The position numbers and the translations under genes were made by a program. Of a DNA stretch of 64,000 nt, positions 24,451-32,797 are shown in pieces. The stretch is from positions 1 through 64,000 of the forward strand of contig NZ_ONDD01000018.1 of the NCBI RefSeq assembly GCF_900316465.1. The letters are read 5' to 3'. Each line of letters starts with the position of its first letter. Within the stretch, counting starts at the first letter, position 1. The notes beneath the pieces are model-generated. The model saw nothing but the letters and a program-made list of their open reading frames with translations, was not told where the DNA came from and did not search any database. Origin of the DNA: an uncultured Fibrobacter sp. (GTDB lineage Bacteria; Fibrobacterota; Fibrobacteria; Fibrobacterales; Fibrobacteraceae).

Positions 24451-25257
24451 ATGCGAATTTTCAAAAGGTCACTGATTGTAGGCATTCTGTTCTTGATGGG
24501 TTTTGCCCAAGCTTCCGAAGCGGAACGCCCTACCTACAAGTTAAGCCTTGAAAACGACATCCCGGTCACATTGGCCGCGGGCGGCATGTTCGGAATAGGC
24601 ATGTTCCTTTATTCCCGCATGGACACCCCCACCGCCTTAAGAGACAAAGACGACTTTTTGCCCTGGGACAAGCCCCTAGTTGGCCGCTACAGCGAAAACG
24701 CCGACAAGGCAAGCGACATCGGGTCCGTTTTCGCCATAGCTCCGCTTGTGGTCGGCGGCATCGCCTGGCACGACGGAAGTTCCACCGGCAGCGAATTCGC
24801 CACATTCACCTTGATGTTTTTGCAGGCCATTGGCATCGGAAACGGAATCAACCTGACCATGCGCTCGCTCGAAATCTGGCCACGCCCCTACATGTATGCA
24901 GAATCGGGCGAAGGGCGCGAAAAAGCCGAAAACGCCAAATCGGAGGCCTACGGGTCGTTCTTTTCGGGGCATGCGACCGCCGCATTTACCGTCGCCACCT
25001 TTACCGACCAATGGTTCAGGACCGCTTATCCGAACTCCCCATACAAAGGAATCATGAGGGCCAGTGCCTACTCGCTTGCTACCCTCGAAAGCGTGCTTCG
25101 CATCGCCGCGGGTAAACATTACTTTACAGACGTGCTGGTTGGAGCGCTTGTCGGTACAGGCGTTAGTATCGGAATCCTGGAGATGCACAAAAAACGAGAC
25201 GAAAAGTACTCATTTTGGGTAGGGCCGAATGTTGCCGGAGTCACACTCCGATTTTGA
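24451..25257 (+). CDS. PAP2-family phosphatase
   Basis: 268 residues with signal peptide (to QASEAE, about residue 24) and several hydrophobic segments. PAP2 motifs: SLEIWPRPYMY (part of motif 1), GSFFSGHATAAF (SGH motif with catalytic His) and RIAAGKHYFTDVLVGALVG (motif 3, RxxxxxHxxxD). It probably dephosphorylates a lipid phosphate or undecaprenyl pyrophosphate on the outer face of a membrane. The C-terminus ends in VTLRF. A TATAAT -10 hexamer at 24425-24430 and GGGG before ATG support the start. Divergent from the ArsR-methyltransferase gene. Confidence 0.8.
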   Translation: MRIFKRSLIVGILFLMGFAQASEAERPTYKLSLENDIPVTLAAGGMFGIGMFLYSRMDTPTALRDKDDFLPWDKPLVGRYSENADKASDIGSVFAIAPLVVGGIAWHDGSSTGSEFATFTLMFLQAIGIGNGINLTMRSLEIWPRPYMYAESGEGREKAENAKSEAYGSFFSGHATAAFTVATFTDQWFRTAYPNSPYKGIMRASAYSLATLESVLRIAAGKHYFTDVLVGALVGTGVSIGILEMHKKRDEKYSFWVGPNVAGVTLRF

Positions 25258-25340
25258 AATAAATTTGTAAGAATCTTTTTCAAAAACTCCTGTATATATT
25301 CAAAAGTGTAGGCGAAATAAAATGCCTCAGGAGTGTGGAA

Positions 25341-26039
25341 ATGTTCGGTATCAAGTTCAATCGTCTGGTCGCTGCAACTGCAGTTCTCGCCCTTTGCTGT
25401 GGAGCAAGCTTTGCCGCCGGTCCTAAGAAGATGGGCATGCACAAGATGACGAAGGTTTCCGCCAAGAAGACGAACCTGGTTCACAAAGGCAAGACTGCCA
25501 AGCTCGAACAACCCGAACAGAACTTGAGCGAAGAAGAACTCTTTGCACTTGCTCTCGAAAGCAAGAACATTTCCAAGGACGGCAACACGCTCACCGACAC
25601 CCGCGACGGCAAGACCTACAAAGTTGAAATTCGTGGCGACAAGGCATGGATGAAGAACAATCTCTCCTACAGCCTTTCTACCCCCAAGCAGTGCCTGCTC
25701 GAAGACGAAGGCAACTGCAAGAAATTCGGACGTTTCTACAGCCACAAGGAAGCCTCCAAGGCATGCCCCAACGGCTGGCACCTCCCCAACGACGGCGAAT
25801 GGCGCGACTACCAGAAAGATCAGTCCAAGCTGGACTGGAACAACCTGGGCAAGGGCGGCTGCAAGGACTGGGACGGTTACTGCGAAGGCGATAACACCGG
25901 TCACTACTGGTCCGCTTCCAAGGTGAAAAAGAACACCGCCCGTTCCTGGGAATTCCGCAGCATGGCCCACAGCATCAACCGCACCGACGAAAGCCTCTCT
26001 AAAGGCCTCTACGTGCGCTGCGTGGCCGACCTCCGATAA
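25341..26039 (+). CDS. FISUMP-domain (TIGR02145) secreted protein
   Basis: 232 residues. Signal peptide (FNRLVAATAVLALCCGASFAAG), a Lys-rich stretch, then the Fibrobacter succinogenes major paralogous domain: DTRDGKTYKVEIRGDKAWMK, GRFYSHKEASKACPNGWHLP, HYWSASKV and the end LYVRCVADLR. The four-cysteine layout suggests disulfides. FISUMP proteins are a very large surface-exposed family whose function is unknown. ATG at 25341 with AGGAG 7 bases upstream is preferred to GTG at 25335. A terminator follows. Confidence 0.88.
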   Translation: MFGIKFNRLVAATAVLALCCGASFAAGPKKMGMHKMTKVSAKKTNLVHKGKTAKLEQPEQNLSEEELFALALESKNISKDGNTLTDTRDGKTYKVEIRGDKAWMKNNLSYSLSTPKQCLLEDEGNCKKFGRFYSHKEASKACPNGWHLPNDGEWRDYQKDQSKLDWNNLGKGGCKDWDGYCEGDNTGHYWSASKVKKNTARSWEFRSMAHSINRTDESLSKGLYVRCVADLR

Positions 26040-26059
26040 GAATTTACCCGTATATTAGT

Positions 26060-26090
26060 AAGGCTCCCGCAAGGGAGCCTTTCTGTTTTT
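26060..26090 (+). terminator. Rho-independent terminator
   Basis: AAGGCTCCC (26060-26068), loop GCAA, GGGAGCCTT (26073-26081), then TCTGTTTTT. Confidence 0.9.
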
Positions 26091-26105
26091 AGAAGCTTTC
26101 TGTTT

Positions 26106-27059
26106 TTATTTCATGCCGTTGACCATCAGTTTCACGATGCCGCGTGCGAATTCGCCCGGCTGGATTGACTTGGTGGTCGGAATTCCCTTTTCTTTCTTGA
26201 GATCGAGAATCAGGTAATCGAGGCAATATTCATCGTCATTGCCGCTGTAGGTGACATCAAAGAAGAAATCGTTGAAGTCGAACTTTTGCTTGCTCTTGCT
26301 ATCCTTATAATCGGCATAGGCGGCTTCGCAATCCTTTTGTTCGAAAGCGTAACGCAGATGGAAGTCCACATTGCATGAACGCTTGTCGTAAGAAACAATG
26401 ATTCTGCCCTGGGATTCCTTGAAGTCCTGAACGCGAATCTTTACGAGACCGTCATACAGAGAAAGTTCATCGCAGTCGATGGCGCGAATGTCGGCCAGCA
26501 TCTGCTTGTCGTCCACCGGACCTTCTTTAGTCTGGAAACGTGCGTAGAATTCCCTGAGCTTGGCATCGATATTTTCGATGGCATCGACTTCTTTGTTGAA
26601 TACGGAATAGTAATCCTTCATGAAGCAGTTGCCGTCGTAACGAATCACGCGATTCATCACGTTCTTCTTGGTCAAGCGGTAACCGCCCTGAATTTTCTTG
26701 GAGGTATTTTCTTCGTCACCCCAGAAAGCCACCGGGAAAGAGCCGTCACTGAGGTTGTACTTGCCCACGACATCTTTACCCTTCATGATGGTAATAATGC
26801 CCTTGTTTTCGTAGGCCTTGTATGTAAGGGTATCCCACATGTCGGCTTCGGCAGGTCCGACCAAGTTACCGAGCGTACCTTCCTTACAGACCGGTTCAAT
26901 ACGCTTGAAGGTGGAATCCTTCTTGTTGTAGTCGTACTTTGCCTTATCGAGAACCATCTCGAAGGACTTTTCCATGCTGAAAATTCCGGAAGAGGAATCG
27001 TCACCGCAAGCCATCAAGGCAATCGCCGGGACCAACGCCAAAACAACTTTCTTAATCAT
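26106..27059 (-). CDS. Lipoprotein of unknown function
   Basis: 317 residues. Lipobox ALMAC (Cys near residue 18) followed by GDDSSSG, as in the lipoprotein at 2873-3421. The mature part is rich in Lys/Asp and aromatic residues with paired cysteines (EPVCKEGT, DGNCFMKDY, RSCNVDF, KDCEAAY), suggesting disulfides. No family recognised. GGAG precedes the ATG. Faces the FISUMP gene across a terminator and follows the HAD gene in the opposite sense. Confidence 0.75.
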   Translation of the reverse strand: MIKKVVLALVPAIALMACGDDSSSGIFSMEKSFEMVLDKAKYDYNKKDSTFKRIEPVCKEGTLGNLVGPAEADMWDTLTYKAYENKGIITIMKGKDVVGKYNLSDGSFPVAFWGDEENTSKKIQGGYRLTKKNVMNRVIRYDGNCFMKDYYSVFNKEVDAIENIDAKLREFYARFQTKEGPVDDKQMLADIRAIDCDELSLYDGLVKIRVQDFKESQGRIIVSYDKRSCNVDFHLRYAFEQKDCEAAYADYKDSKSKQKFDFNDFFFDVTYSGNDDEYCLDYLILDLKKEKGIPTTKSIQPGEFARGIVKLMVNGMK

Positions 27060-27079
27060 ATTTTCTCCGTTTTTTAAAA

Positions 27080-27880
27080 TCAGATTTCACCCTTGAAGAA
27101 TGAATCAAAATCGATATCGCTCACCATGTCGACCACAAACTCGGGTTTTTCGGTCAGTTTGTCCAAATCTTGCTGTTTGGTTTCGCCACAGAGCGGGAGC
27201 ACAAAGCGACAGCCGCTGCGCTTGGCCAGTTCAAAGTCCGTATACAGGCGGTCGCCCACGAATAGGATCTCTTCGGGCTTGTACTTTTTGAGAAGGCCCG
27301 AAAGCATGGCAGGATTCGGCTTGCCAAAGCTGCGTTCCGGTTCTACGCCGTAAGCGGTCTTAAGGAGCGCCATGAAGCTTCCGATATCAGGCACGGGGCC
27401 GTTTGCATCGGGGCAGACAAAGTCGGTATGTGTGACCCAGAACGGAATCTTGCGCTGCACGCGGAACGACAGTTCGCAAAGTTCGCGGTAGTCGAAGCTG
27501 TTATGGTAAGCAATCAGCACGAGTTCCGTGTCGGCAACGTCCGGACGCAGGTTGAGTGTCGGATCTTGGGCGGCAAACCATTCCGTGACTTCGGGGTTTG
27601 CAAAGAAGAACACGTTCTTGATGCCTTCTTCGTGAATGGCATCGAGCGAAAGGTACAAAGCCGAGATAATGGCATCGTCAGCAAGCGGAAGGCCCATGAC
27701 CTTGAGGCGGTTTTCGTAGAAGACCGGCGACTTGCTGGTATTGTTGCTCAAATAGTAGACAGGCACTTGCTTGGCGACGCGGCAAACCGTCTTGACCGCC
27801 TTCGGGTAGGGGCGGCCACTCAGGTACAAGGTTCCGTCGAGGTCAAATACGACAGCTTTTATAGGGGTGCGCTTCGGCAT
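27080..27880 (-). CDS. HAD-superfamily IIA hydrolase (NagD-like)
   Basis: 266 residues. HAD motifs: AVVFDLDGTLYLSG (nucleophile Asp), YYLSNNTSKS (motif II with the long IIA cap that follows), FGKPNPAML (Lys) and LFVGDRLYTDFELAKRSGC (motif IV acidic residues). A cytoplasmic sugar- or nucleotide-phosphate phosphatase is likely; substrate not predictable. The ATG at 27880 is chosen over a TTG 9 bases upstream because TATTTT lies 7 bases before it, like its divergent neighbour rsmE. The lipoprotein gene follows 20 bases downstream. Confidence 0.85.
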   Translation of the reverse strand: MPKRTPIKAVVFDLDGTLYLSGRPYPKAVKTVCRVAKQVPVYYLSNNTSKSPVFYENRLKVMGLPLADDAIISALYLSLDAIHEEGIKNVFFFANPEVTEWFAAQDPTLNLRPDVADTELVLIAYHNSFDYRELCELSFRVQRKIPFWVTHTDFVCPDANGPVPDIGSFMALLKTAYGVEPERSFGKPNPAMLSGLLKKYKPEEILFVGDRLYTDFELAKRSGCRFVLPLCGETKQQDLDKLTEKPEFVVDMVSDIDFDSFFKGEI

Positions 27881-27887
27881 GTTCCTC

Positions 27888-27893
27888 AAAATA
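27888..27893 (-). promoter_or_regulatory. -10 element, leaderless promoter of the HAD gene
   Basis: Minus-strand TATTTT, then GAGGAAC, then ATG at 27880. Back to back with the rsmE promoter; only 37 bases separate the two start codons. Confidence 0.45.
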
Positions 27894-27904
27894 GCAAAAG
27901 ATTC

Positions 27905-27910
27905 TATCTT
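27905..27910 (+). promoter_or_regulatory. -10 element, leaderless promoter of rsmE
   Basis: TATCTT, then TGGTTAC, then ATG at 27918. Confidence 0.5.
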
Positions 27911-27917
27911 TGGTTAC

Positions 27918-28646
27918 ATGAAGACACCCGATAGTCGCTTTTATTGCCCGCTGATTTCGGTCGGCACCATTACCCTTGACGAGAACGAGAGTACGCACGC
28001 AGTGCGCGTGTGCAGGGCGTGCGCAGGCGATGTTTTGCAGCTGTCCGATGGCGTGGGGCACTTCGCTGACGCAGTCATCGATGTGGCCGACGCAAAGGCC
28101 TGTGTAGTTCGGGTGGACAAAGTGATCGAGGCGGAACGCCCGCGGCCCAAGGTGTCGCTCGGGATAGCCTGTCTTAAGGACGACGCCTTGGAAGAAGTCG
28201 TATTCCATGCGGCGCAAACCGAAATCGACAAAATCATCTTCTTGCGCACGGACTTTTCGCAGGAGCCCAAGAACTCCGACTTAAAAAAGACCGTGCGCCG
28301 CGCCGAGCTCAAGAGCCTCGTGAGCCTGAAGCAATCCAAGAAAGCCTGGATGACCGCAATCGAAGGCCCCGTCGAATTCGACAAGTGGCTTGAAAGCTAC
28401 AAGGGCGACTTAATTCTCTGCGACATCGATGGAGAACGCCAACTGAACTTGAGTGGCGACGGCTCGGGCGCAAATGAGAATGATGCGCCCATCACCCTGC
28501 TCGTCGGCCCCGAAGGCGGATTCTCGCCGCGCGAGATAGAAGCGATAAAGACCTTCCAGAACGGGAAGGTCCACTTACTGAATTTGGGCAATACGCGCTT
28601 GCGTGCACGCACTGCCGCGATTATTGCGCTAGGAAAAATCCTCTAA
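27918..28646 (+). CDS. rsmE: 16S rRNA (uracil1498-N3) methyltransferase
   Basis: 242 residues, standard length. It methylates U1498 of 16S rRNA with SAM. N-terminal PUA-like domain (THAVRVCRACAGDVLQLSDG) and C-terminal SPOUT knot: LLVGPEGGFSPREIEAI and LLNLGNTRLRARTAAIIALG, the last in place of the usual LGxRILRTETA. The start at 27918 gives the family N-terminus and matches the TATCTT hexamer 7 bases upstream; an upstream extension is unsupported. Confidence 0.92.
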   Translation: MKTPDSRFYCPLISVGTITLDENESTHAVRVCRACAGDVLQLSDGVGHFADAVIDVADAKACVVRVDKVIEAERPRPKVSLGIACLKDDALEEVVFHAAQTEIDKIIFLRTDFSQEPKNSDLKKTVRRAELKSLVSLKQSKKAWMTAIEGPVEFDKWLESYKGDLILCDIDGERQLNLSGDGSGANENDAPITLLVGPEGGFSPREIEAIKTFQNGKVHLLNLGNTRLRARTAAIIALGKIL

Positions 28647-28648
28647 AG

Positions 28649-28670
28649 ATTCCGGGTCAAAGCCCGGAAT
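28649..28670. repeat. Intergenic hairpin after rsmE
   Basis: ATTCCGGG, loop TCAAAG, CCCGGAAT, then GAC. No T run. Similar in form and position (between convergent genes) to the hairpin at 5000-5019; may act as a 3' end stabiliser. Confidence 0.5.
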
Positions 28671-28676
28671 GACAAA

Positions 28677-31460
28677 TCAACGAACTGTAACCACTTTCAC
28701 TTGACCCGCGACCCGGACCAAGTAGCGACCGGAACGCACGACATTCAGGCTCACGCTTGAGCCACTTGCGTAACCGCGCTGCAAGAGCCTTCCCTGCATA
28801 TCCAGGAGGGCGTAGGCCTCGCCCGCTTGCATTCCCGAGATTTCAACCATGCGGCCAACGCTGCGAACGTTCACAAGGGACACCGCGCGAGAAACGACCG
28901 GCGAAGTCTTGCCGGATTCGCTGGAAGAACTGGATTCCACCACCGAGGAACTACTCGAACTGGGTTCAGACGGAGTCACGATAAATTGTTCTGCATAGGC
29001 TTCCACAACATCCTTTTTGAAATTCGGATACGGATCGCCTGCAGCTTGGGTCCATCCTTCGCCGTTAACGTCACCTTTAGCGTAATCATGCAATTTTTTA
29101 GCAAGAGACAAGTCTGCAAACGCATCTGCCGTTGCTGCCGAGCCGCCATTCTTTGAAGGCACAGATTCAAAGAAGAACACATTATCTGCCGTCAACTTAT
29201 AATTTTTGTTAGTCTCTGCAACAAGCGCGTCCGAATAGGAATCCGGCAAAAGAGTTCCTTTATTGAACACATTCGTCAAAACGATGGGATTAGACGATTG
29301 GGATACAATTCCACCCACAGATCGAGTCTTTGCAGTCACATCTCCAGCGTTATAGGCGTTCTGAATGGTTGTCGATGTATATTGGTTCGCGATTAATCCA
29401 CCAGCAACTGCGCCCCTTGACGCATTGACTAGTCCGTCATTATAAACATACGCCATGAACGTACGAGAATCATCACCACCCGTCACTTCGCCCACCAAGC
29501 CGCCAACAGTCGAACCTCCTTGAACAAGACCCGAATGATACGCGTTCACAATGAATGCCTTGGCATCTTCAATACTGCCAACAAGGCCTCCCACATAACT
29601 ACCCCCACCAACGTGACCCTTATGATAAGCATTTACAAGATACAAAAGCGATTGCTTTTCAGAGTCTGCATTGAAGGCTCCAATCAGCCCACCAATATCA
29701 GTGTTCCAAGAATTAATGACGCATTCGCTATAGACATTGTACACATACAAATTAGTCCCACTAGCAGATTGTCCTACAAGACTTCCTGACTTTCTTCTTC
29801 CTTCAAAATAGGAATCCTTTATTCCCAAATTCTTAATAACCACCTCATCCGAGACATCGTTTTCTTCACCAACGGAAGCGAAAAGTCCCGCATTTGGATT
29901 ACCATCATTCCCCACAAAAATCAAACCCGAAATAGAGTGCCCTTGGCCATCGAATGTTCCCTTAAACTTTTGAATGGGAGTCCAAGCACAGAACTTCGAG
30001 GAATCTGCAGTATTGAGCGAATCACCGACAACCACCTTCTTGTTATCCACAAGGTCTGCCGTTAATTTGACACATGTATTTTTAGAATATTGCTGTCGAT
30101 TATACAGATTGGCAAAATAATACAGTTCGTCAATCAACGCGATTTCATAACAATTGTTGACGAATTTGGGAATATGCCACCACTTAGCGTAAAACGTTTT
30201 ATCACCAGTAGCGTCTTTTGGAATCGTCGTCGTTGACTTACCGTAAAAATTTTCATTATCATACCACCCCGCAAATTCATAATCTTTACGTTCGGGTAAG
30301 GGAAGCGAGCTTTCAATTCCTTCAATATACTGTTTACTATACGTCACCGTATCAGCGTCATAGGTAATCAAGTGCAAAGCGGACAACTTGAGAGATGGGC
30401 CACCATCGATTTTCCCCGATAGAGTCGGATATTCATCTGTGCCAACATTTTGTCCCCACACGCTTCCATCCACATTTCCACTTTTAAAAAGATGCAGGAC
30501 ACGAGCAATGGTTCCGTCTTCAACCTGTTCGTCGTAAAATTCATGAACGCCTTCGGGGGGTGTTTCACTAAAAAACACCATATGCATACGGAAAACATTA
30601 CTGTACTTAACGTAAGAATTTTCCGTTTTACCTACAAGGTTATAAACGCCATTCCATTGATCGCTAGGTGTATATCTAGAGAGCGCATAGCTGTTTTCGA
30701 CATATACATTTGCATTTGTTGCAGTACCAACGAGAGCCGCTTCCGCTGCATCAGAGAAGTTGTTTTGGCAGTACGAATTAAAAATCCTTACCGTACCAGT
30801 AGTTCCCGCAACCAAGCCCGCATTGGTTCCTGCACCATAGAAATGCCCCTCAACATGAGACTCTTTAATAGTCAGCCATCCACCTTGGTGCAAACCGACC
30901 AAGCCGCCTCTGTACCCTCTGACATCCTCTTCTAATCTAAGTACTCCAATGGAGATTTCTACATCACAATTTTCAACAACAACTTCATTGCTCAGCGAAT
31001 CTATTTTGCCAATTAAACCGCCACCATTATCTATATCAAAAAAGTTCACCCCTTTTAAAGTCAAATTCTTGATACGCACTGGCGACAGAGAATTTCTACT
31101 GGAAACAACACCAAAGAGGCCCGCATTTGGCAAAGCAGGTACTTCGTTCGTTGTCGAATTACCAAGGGCAAGTCCCTCAATAGTATGACCTTGGCCATCA
31201 AAAGACCCGCTAAAAAATGAAATGGGTTCCCATTTGACGGTACCGTCTTCTTGGCCAGGTTTATTCACTATAATGTTGGCAGTGAGCTTACCACATTCGT
31301 CATGCGTCGCAGAGGTATTCACAATATCGGCAAAGCCGAAAAGTTCTTCGACAGTAGAAATGGCGTAGCAGCCGTCGGCATCTTTCGACGGCGTTTCTGG
31401 CGTAATAGCCGCTCCTGCAAATGCAGCTGCGGCAAGAGCTAAAACCCAAAATCTTTTCAT
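28677..31460 (-). CDS. Large secreted GLUG-repeat protein with sorting tail
   Basis: 927 residues. Signal peptide MKRFWVLALAAAAFAGAAIT. Two halves each begin with a GCYAISTVEELFGFADIVN-like unit, followed by KFKGTFDGQGHSISGL-type and GLVGxxx repeats of the GLUG family, predicted to form a beta-helix. Between them (about 365-430) lies an InlB/Listeria-Bacteroides repeat (EFAGWYDNENFYGKS then TFYAKWW). A Ser-rich linker (SEPSSSSSSVVESSSSSESG) leads to a C-terminal type IX-like tail (LLDMQGRLLQRGYASGSSVS, YLVRVAG). Likely a surface adhesin or substrate-binding protein. Strong ribosome site AAGGAGGAGAAC. Confidence 0.85.
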   Translation of the reverse strand: MKRFWVLALAAAAFAGAAITPETPSKDADGCYAISTVEELFGFADIVNTSATHDECGKLTANIIVNKPGQEDGTVKWEPISFFSGSFDGQGHTIEGLALGNSTTNEVPALPNAGLFGVVSSRNSLSPVRIKNLTLKGVNFFDIDNGGGLIGKIDSLSNEVVVENCDVEISIGVLRLEEDVRGYRGGLVGLHQGGWLTIKESHVEGHFYGAGTNAGLVAGTTGTVRIFNSYCQNNFSDAAEAALVGTATNANVYVENSYALSRYTPSDQWNGVYNLVGKTENSYVKYSNVFRMHMVFFSETPPEGVHEFYDEQVEDGTIARVLHLFKSGNVDGSVWGQNVGTDEYPTLSGKIDGGPSLKLSALHLITYDADTVTYSKQYIEGIESSLPLPERKDYEFAGWYDNENFYGKSTTTIPKDATGDKTFYAKWWHIPKFVNNCYEIALIDELYYFANLYNRQQYSKNTCVKLTADLVDNKKVVVGDSLNTADSSKFCAWTPIQKFKGTFDGQGHSISGLIFVGNDGNPNAGLFASVGEENDVSDEVVIKNLGIKDSYFEGRRKSGSLVGQSASGTNLYVYNVYSECVINSWNTDIGGLIGAFNADSEKQSLLYLVNAYHKGHVGGGSYVGGLVGSIEDAKAFIVNAYHSGLVQGGSTVGGLVGEVTGGDDSRTFMAYVYNDGLVNASRGAVAGGLIANQYTSTTIQNAYNAGDVTAKTRSVGGIVSQSSNPIVLTNVFNKGTLLPDSYSDALVAETNKNYKLTADNVFFFESVPSKNGGSAATADAFADLSLAKKLHDYAKGDVNGEGWTQAAGDPYPNFKKDVVEAYAEQFIVTPSEPSSSSSSVVESSSSSESGKTSPVVSRAVSLVNVRSVGRMVEISGMQAGEAYALLDMQGRLLQRGYASGSSVSLNVVRSGRYLVRVAGQVKVVTVR

Positions 31461-31556
31461 GTTCTCCTCCTTAAAAATTCACCCCACTCTTGGCCAAGAA
31501 TTTTCTTCTCAGGCAGGAACAGGAAATCGCGCATCAAGTAAATGCGCGATGACAAA

Positions 31557-32741
31557 CTACAAAGTCACTTTGACTTTTTCGCGCATGGCCATGACCTGGG
31601 CCTTGGCTTCTTCCACCGTATTGCGGCGAGCAAGCAGCACGCCCAAGCGACGGTGGCCCTTGAGTTCGGGCTTGCCGAACAGGCGAAGCGCGGTGTCAGG
31701 TTCTGCAAGCACTTCTTCGAGGCCGCCAAACTTCACGTGGTCGGAATTGCCGTCGACCACGATGGCCTTCGAGGCACTCGGGCCGTGGAAAGCAATGTTC
31801 GGAATAGGCAGGCCGAGAATGGCGCGGGCATGCAGCGCAAATTCAGAAAGATCCTGGCTGATGAGTGTCACCATGCCGGTATCGTGCGGGCGCGGAGAGA
31901 CTTCGCTGAACAGGACTTCGTCCTTGCACACAAAGAGTTCTACGCCAAAGATGCCACGACCGCCGAGAGCGTCGGTGACCTTCTTTGCAATCACCTTGGC
32001 CTGTTCCAGCAGTTCCGGCTTCATCGACTGCGGCTGCCAAGATTCCTGGTAGTCGCCGCCCACCTGGTGGTGGCCGATCGGTTCCAGGAAGCTCGTGCCC
32101 GCCACATGGCGAACCGTGAGCAATGTAATTTCGTAATCGAACGGCACAAAGCCTTCCACGATCACGCGGCTAGCGTGGCCCGTGCGGCCTTCGTGCTGAG
32201 AAATGTCCCAAGACTTCTGGATGTCTGCTTCGGTCTTGATGACGCTCTGGCCGTGGCCCGAGGAACTCATGACCGGCTTGATCACGCACGGAATGCCGAT
32301 TTCCTTGACGGCAGCCTTGAAGTCTTCAAAATTGTCGGCGAAACGGTACGGGCTCGTCTTGATGCCGAGTTCTTCGGCGGCCAGACGGCGAATTCCTTCG
32401 CGGTTCATGGTAAGCTTGGTGGCCTTGGCCGTCGGAATGACGTTGTAGCCTTCTTTTTCGAGTTCCACGAGCGTGTCGGTCGCAATGGCTTCGACTTCGG
32501 GAACAATGTAGTCCGGCTTTTCAAGTTCAATCACGCGGCGGAGTTCGGCACCGTCGAGCATGTTAATCACGTGACTGCGGTGAGCCACCTGCATGCCAGG
32601 AGCATTGGCATAACGGTCTACGGCAATGACTTCGACGCCGAGACGCATCATTTCGATGATAACTTCTTTACCCAGTTCGCCGGCCCCGCAAAAGAGGACC
32701 TTGGTTGCACTAGAACTTAGAGGTGTACCGATTTCTGCCAT
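31557..32741 (-). CDS. purT: Formate-dependent phosphoribosylglycinamide formyltransferase
   Basis: 394 residues, the family length. It makes formyl-GAR from GAR, formate and ATP in purine synthesis (ATP-grasp). Motifs: KVLFCGAGELGKEVIIE, VDRYANAPGMQVAHRSHVI, NREGIRRLAAEELGIKTSPY, the ATP-binding CVIKPVMSSSGHGQSVIK, and FSEVSPRPHDTGMVTLISQ. The start has AAGGAGTATTTT upstream and TATATT at about 34 bases. Transcribed alone. Indicates folate-independent GAR formylation from formate. Confidence 0.96.
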   Translation of the reverse strand: MAEIGTPLSSSATKVLFCGAGELGKEVIIEMMRLGVEVIAVDRYANAPGMQVAHRSHVINMLDGAELRRVIELEKPDYIVPEVEAIATDTLVELEKEGYNVIPTAKATKLTMNREGIRRLAAEELGIKTSPYRFADNFEDFKAAVKEIGIPCVIKPVMSSSGHGQSVIKTEADIQKSWDISQHEGRTGHASRVIVEGFVPFDYEITLLTVRHVAGTSFLEPIGHHQVGGDYQESWQPQSMKPELLEQAKVIAKKVTDALGGRGIFGVELFVCKDEVLFSEVSPRPHDTGMVTLISQDLSEFALHARAILGLPIPNIAFHGPSASKAIVVDGNSDHVKFGGLEEVLAEPDTALRLFGKPELKGHRRLGVLLARRNTVEEAKAQVMAMREKVKVTL

Positions 32742-32797
32742 AAAATACTCCTTGGTTTACAGGAATAATATAGGTATTAGACGCGGGCCCGATTTAA

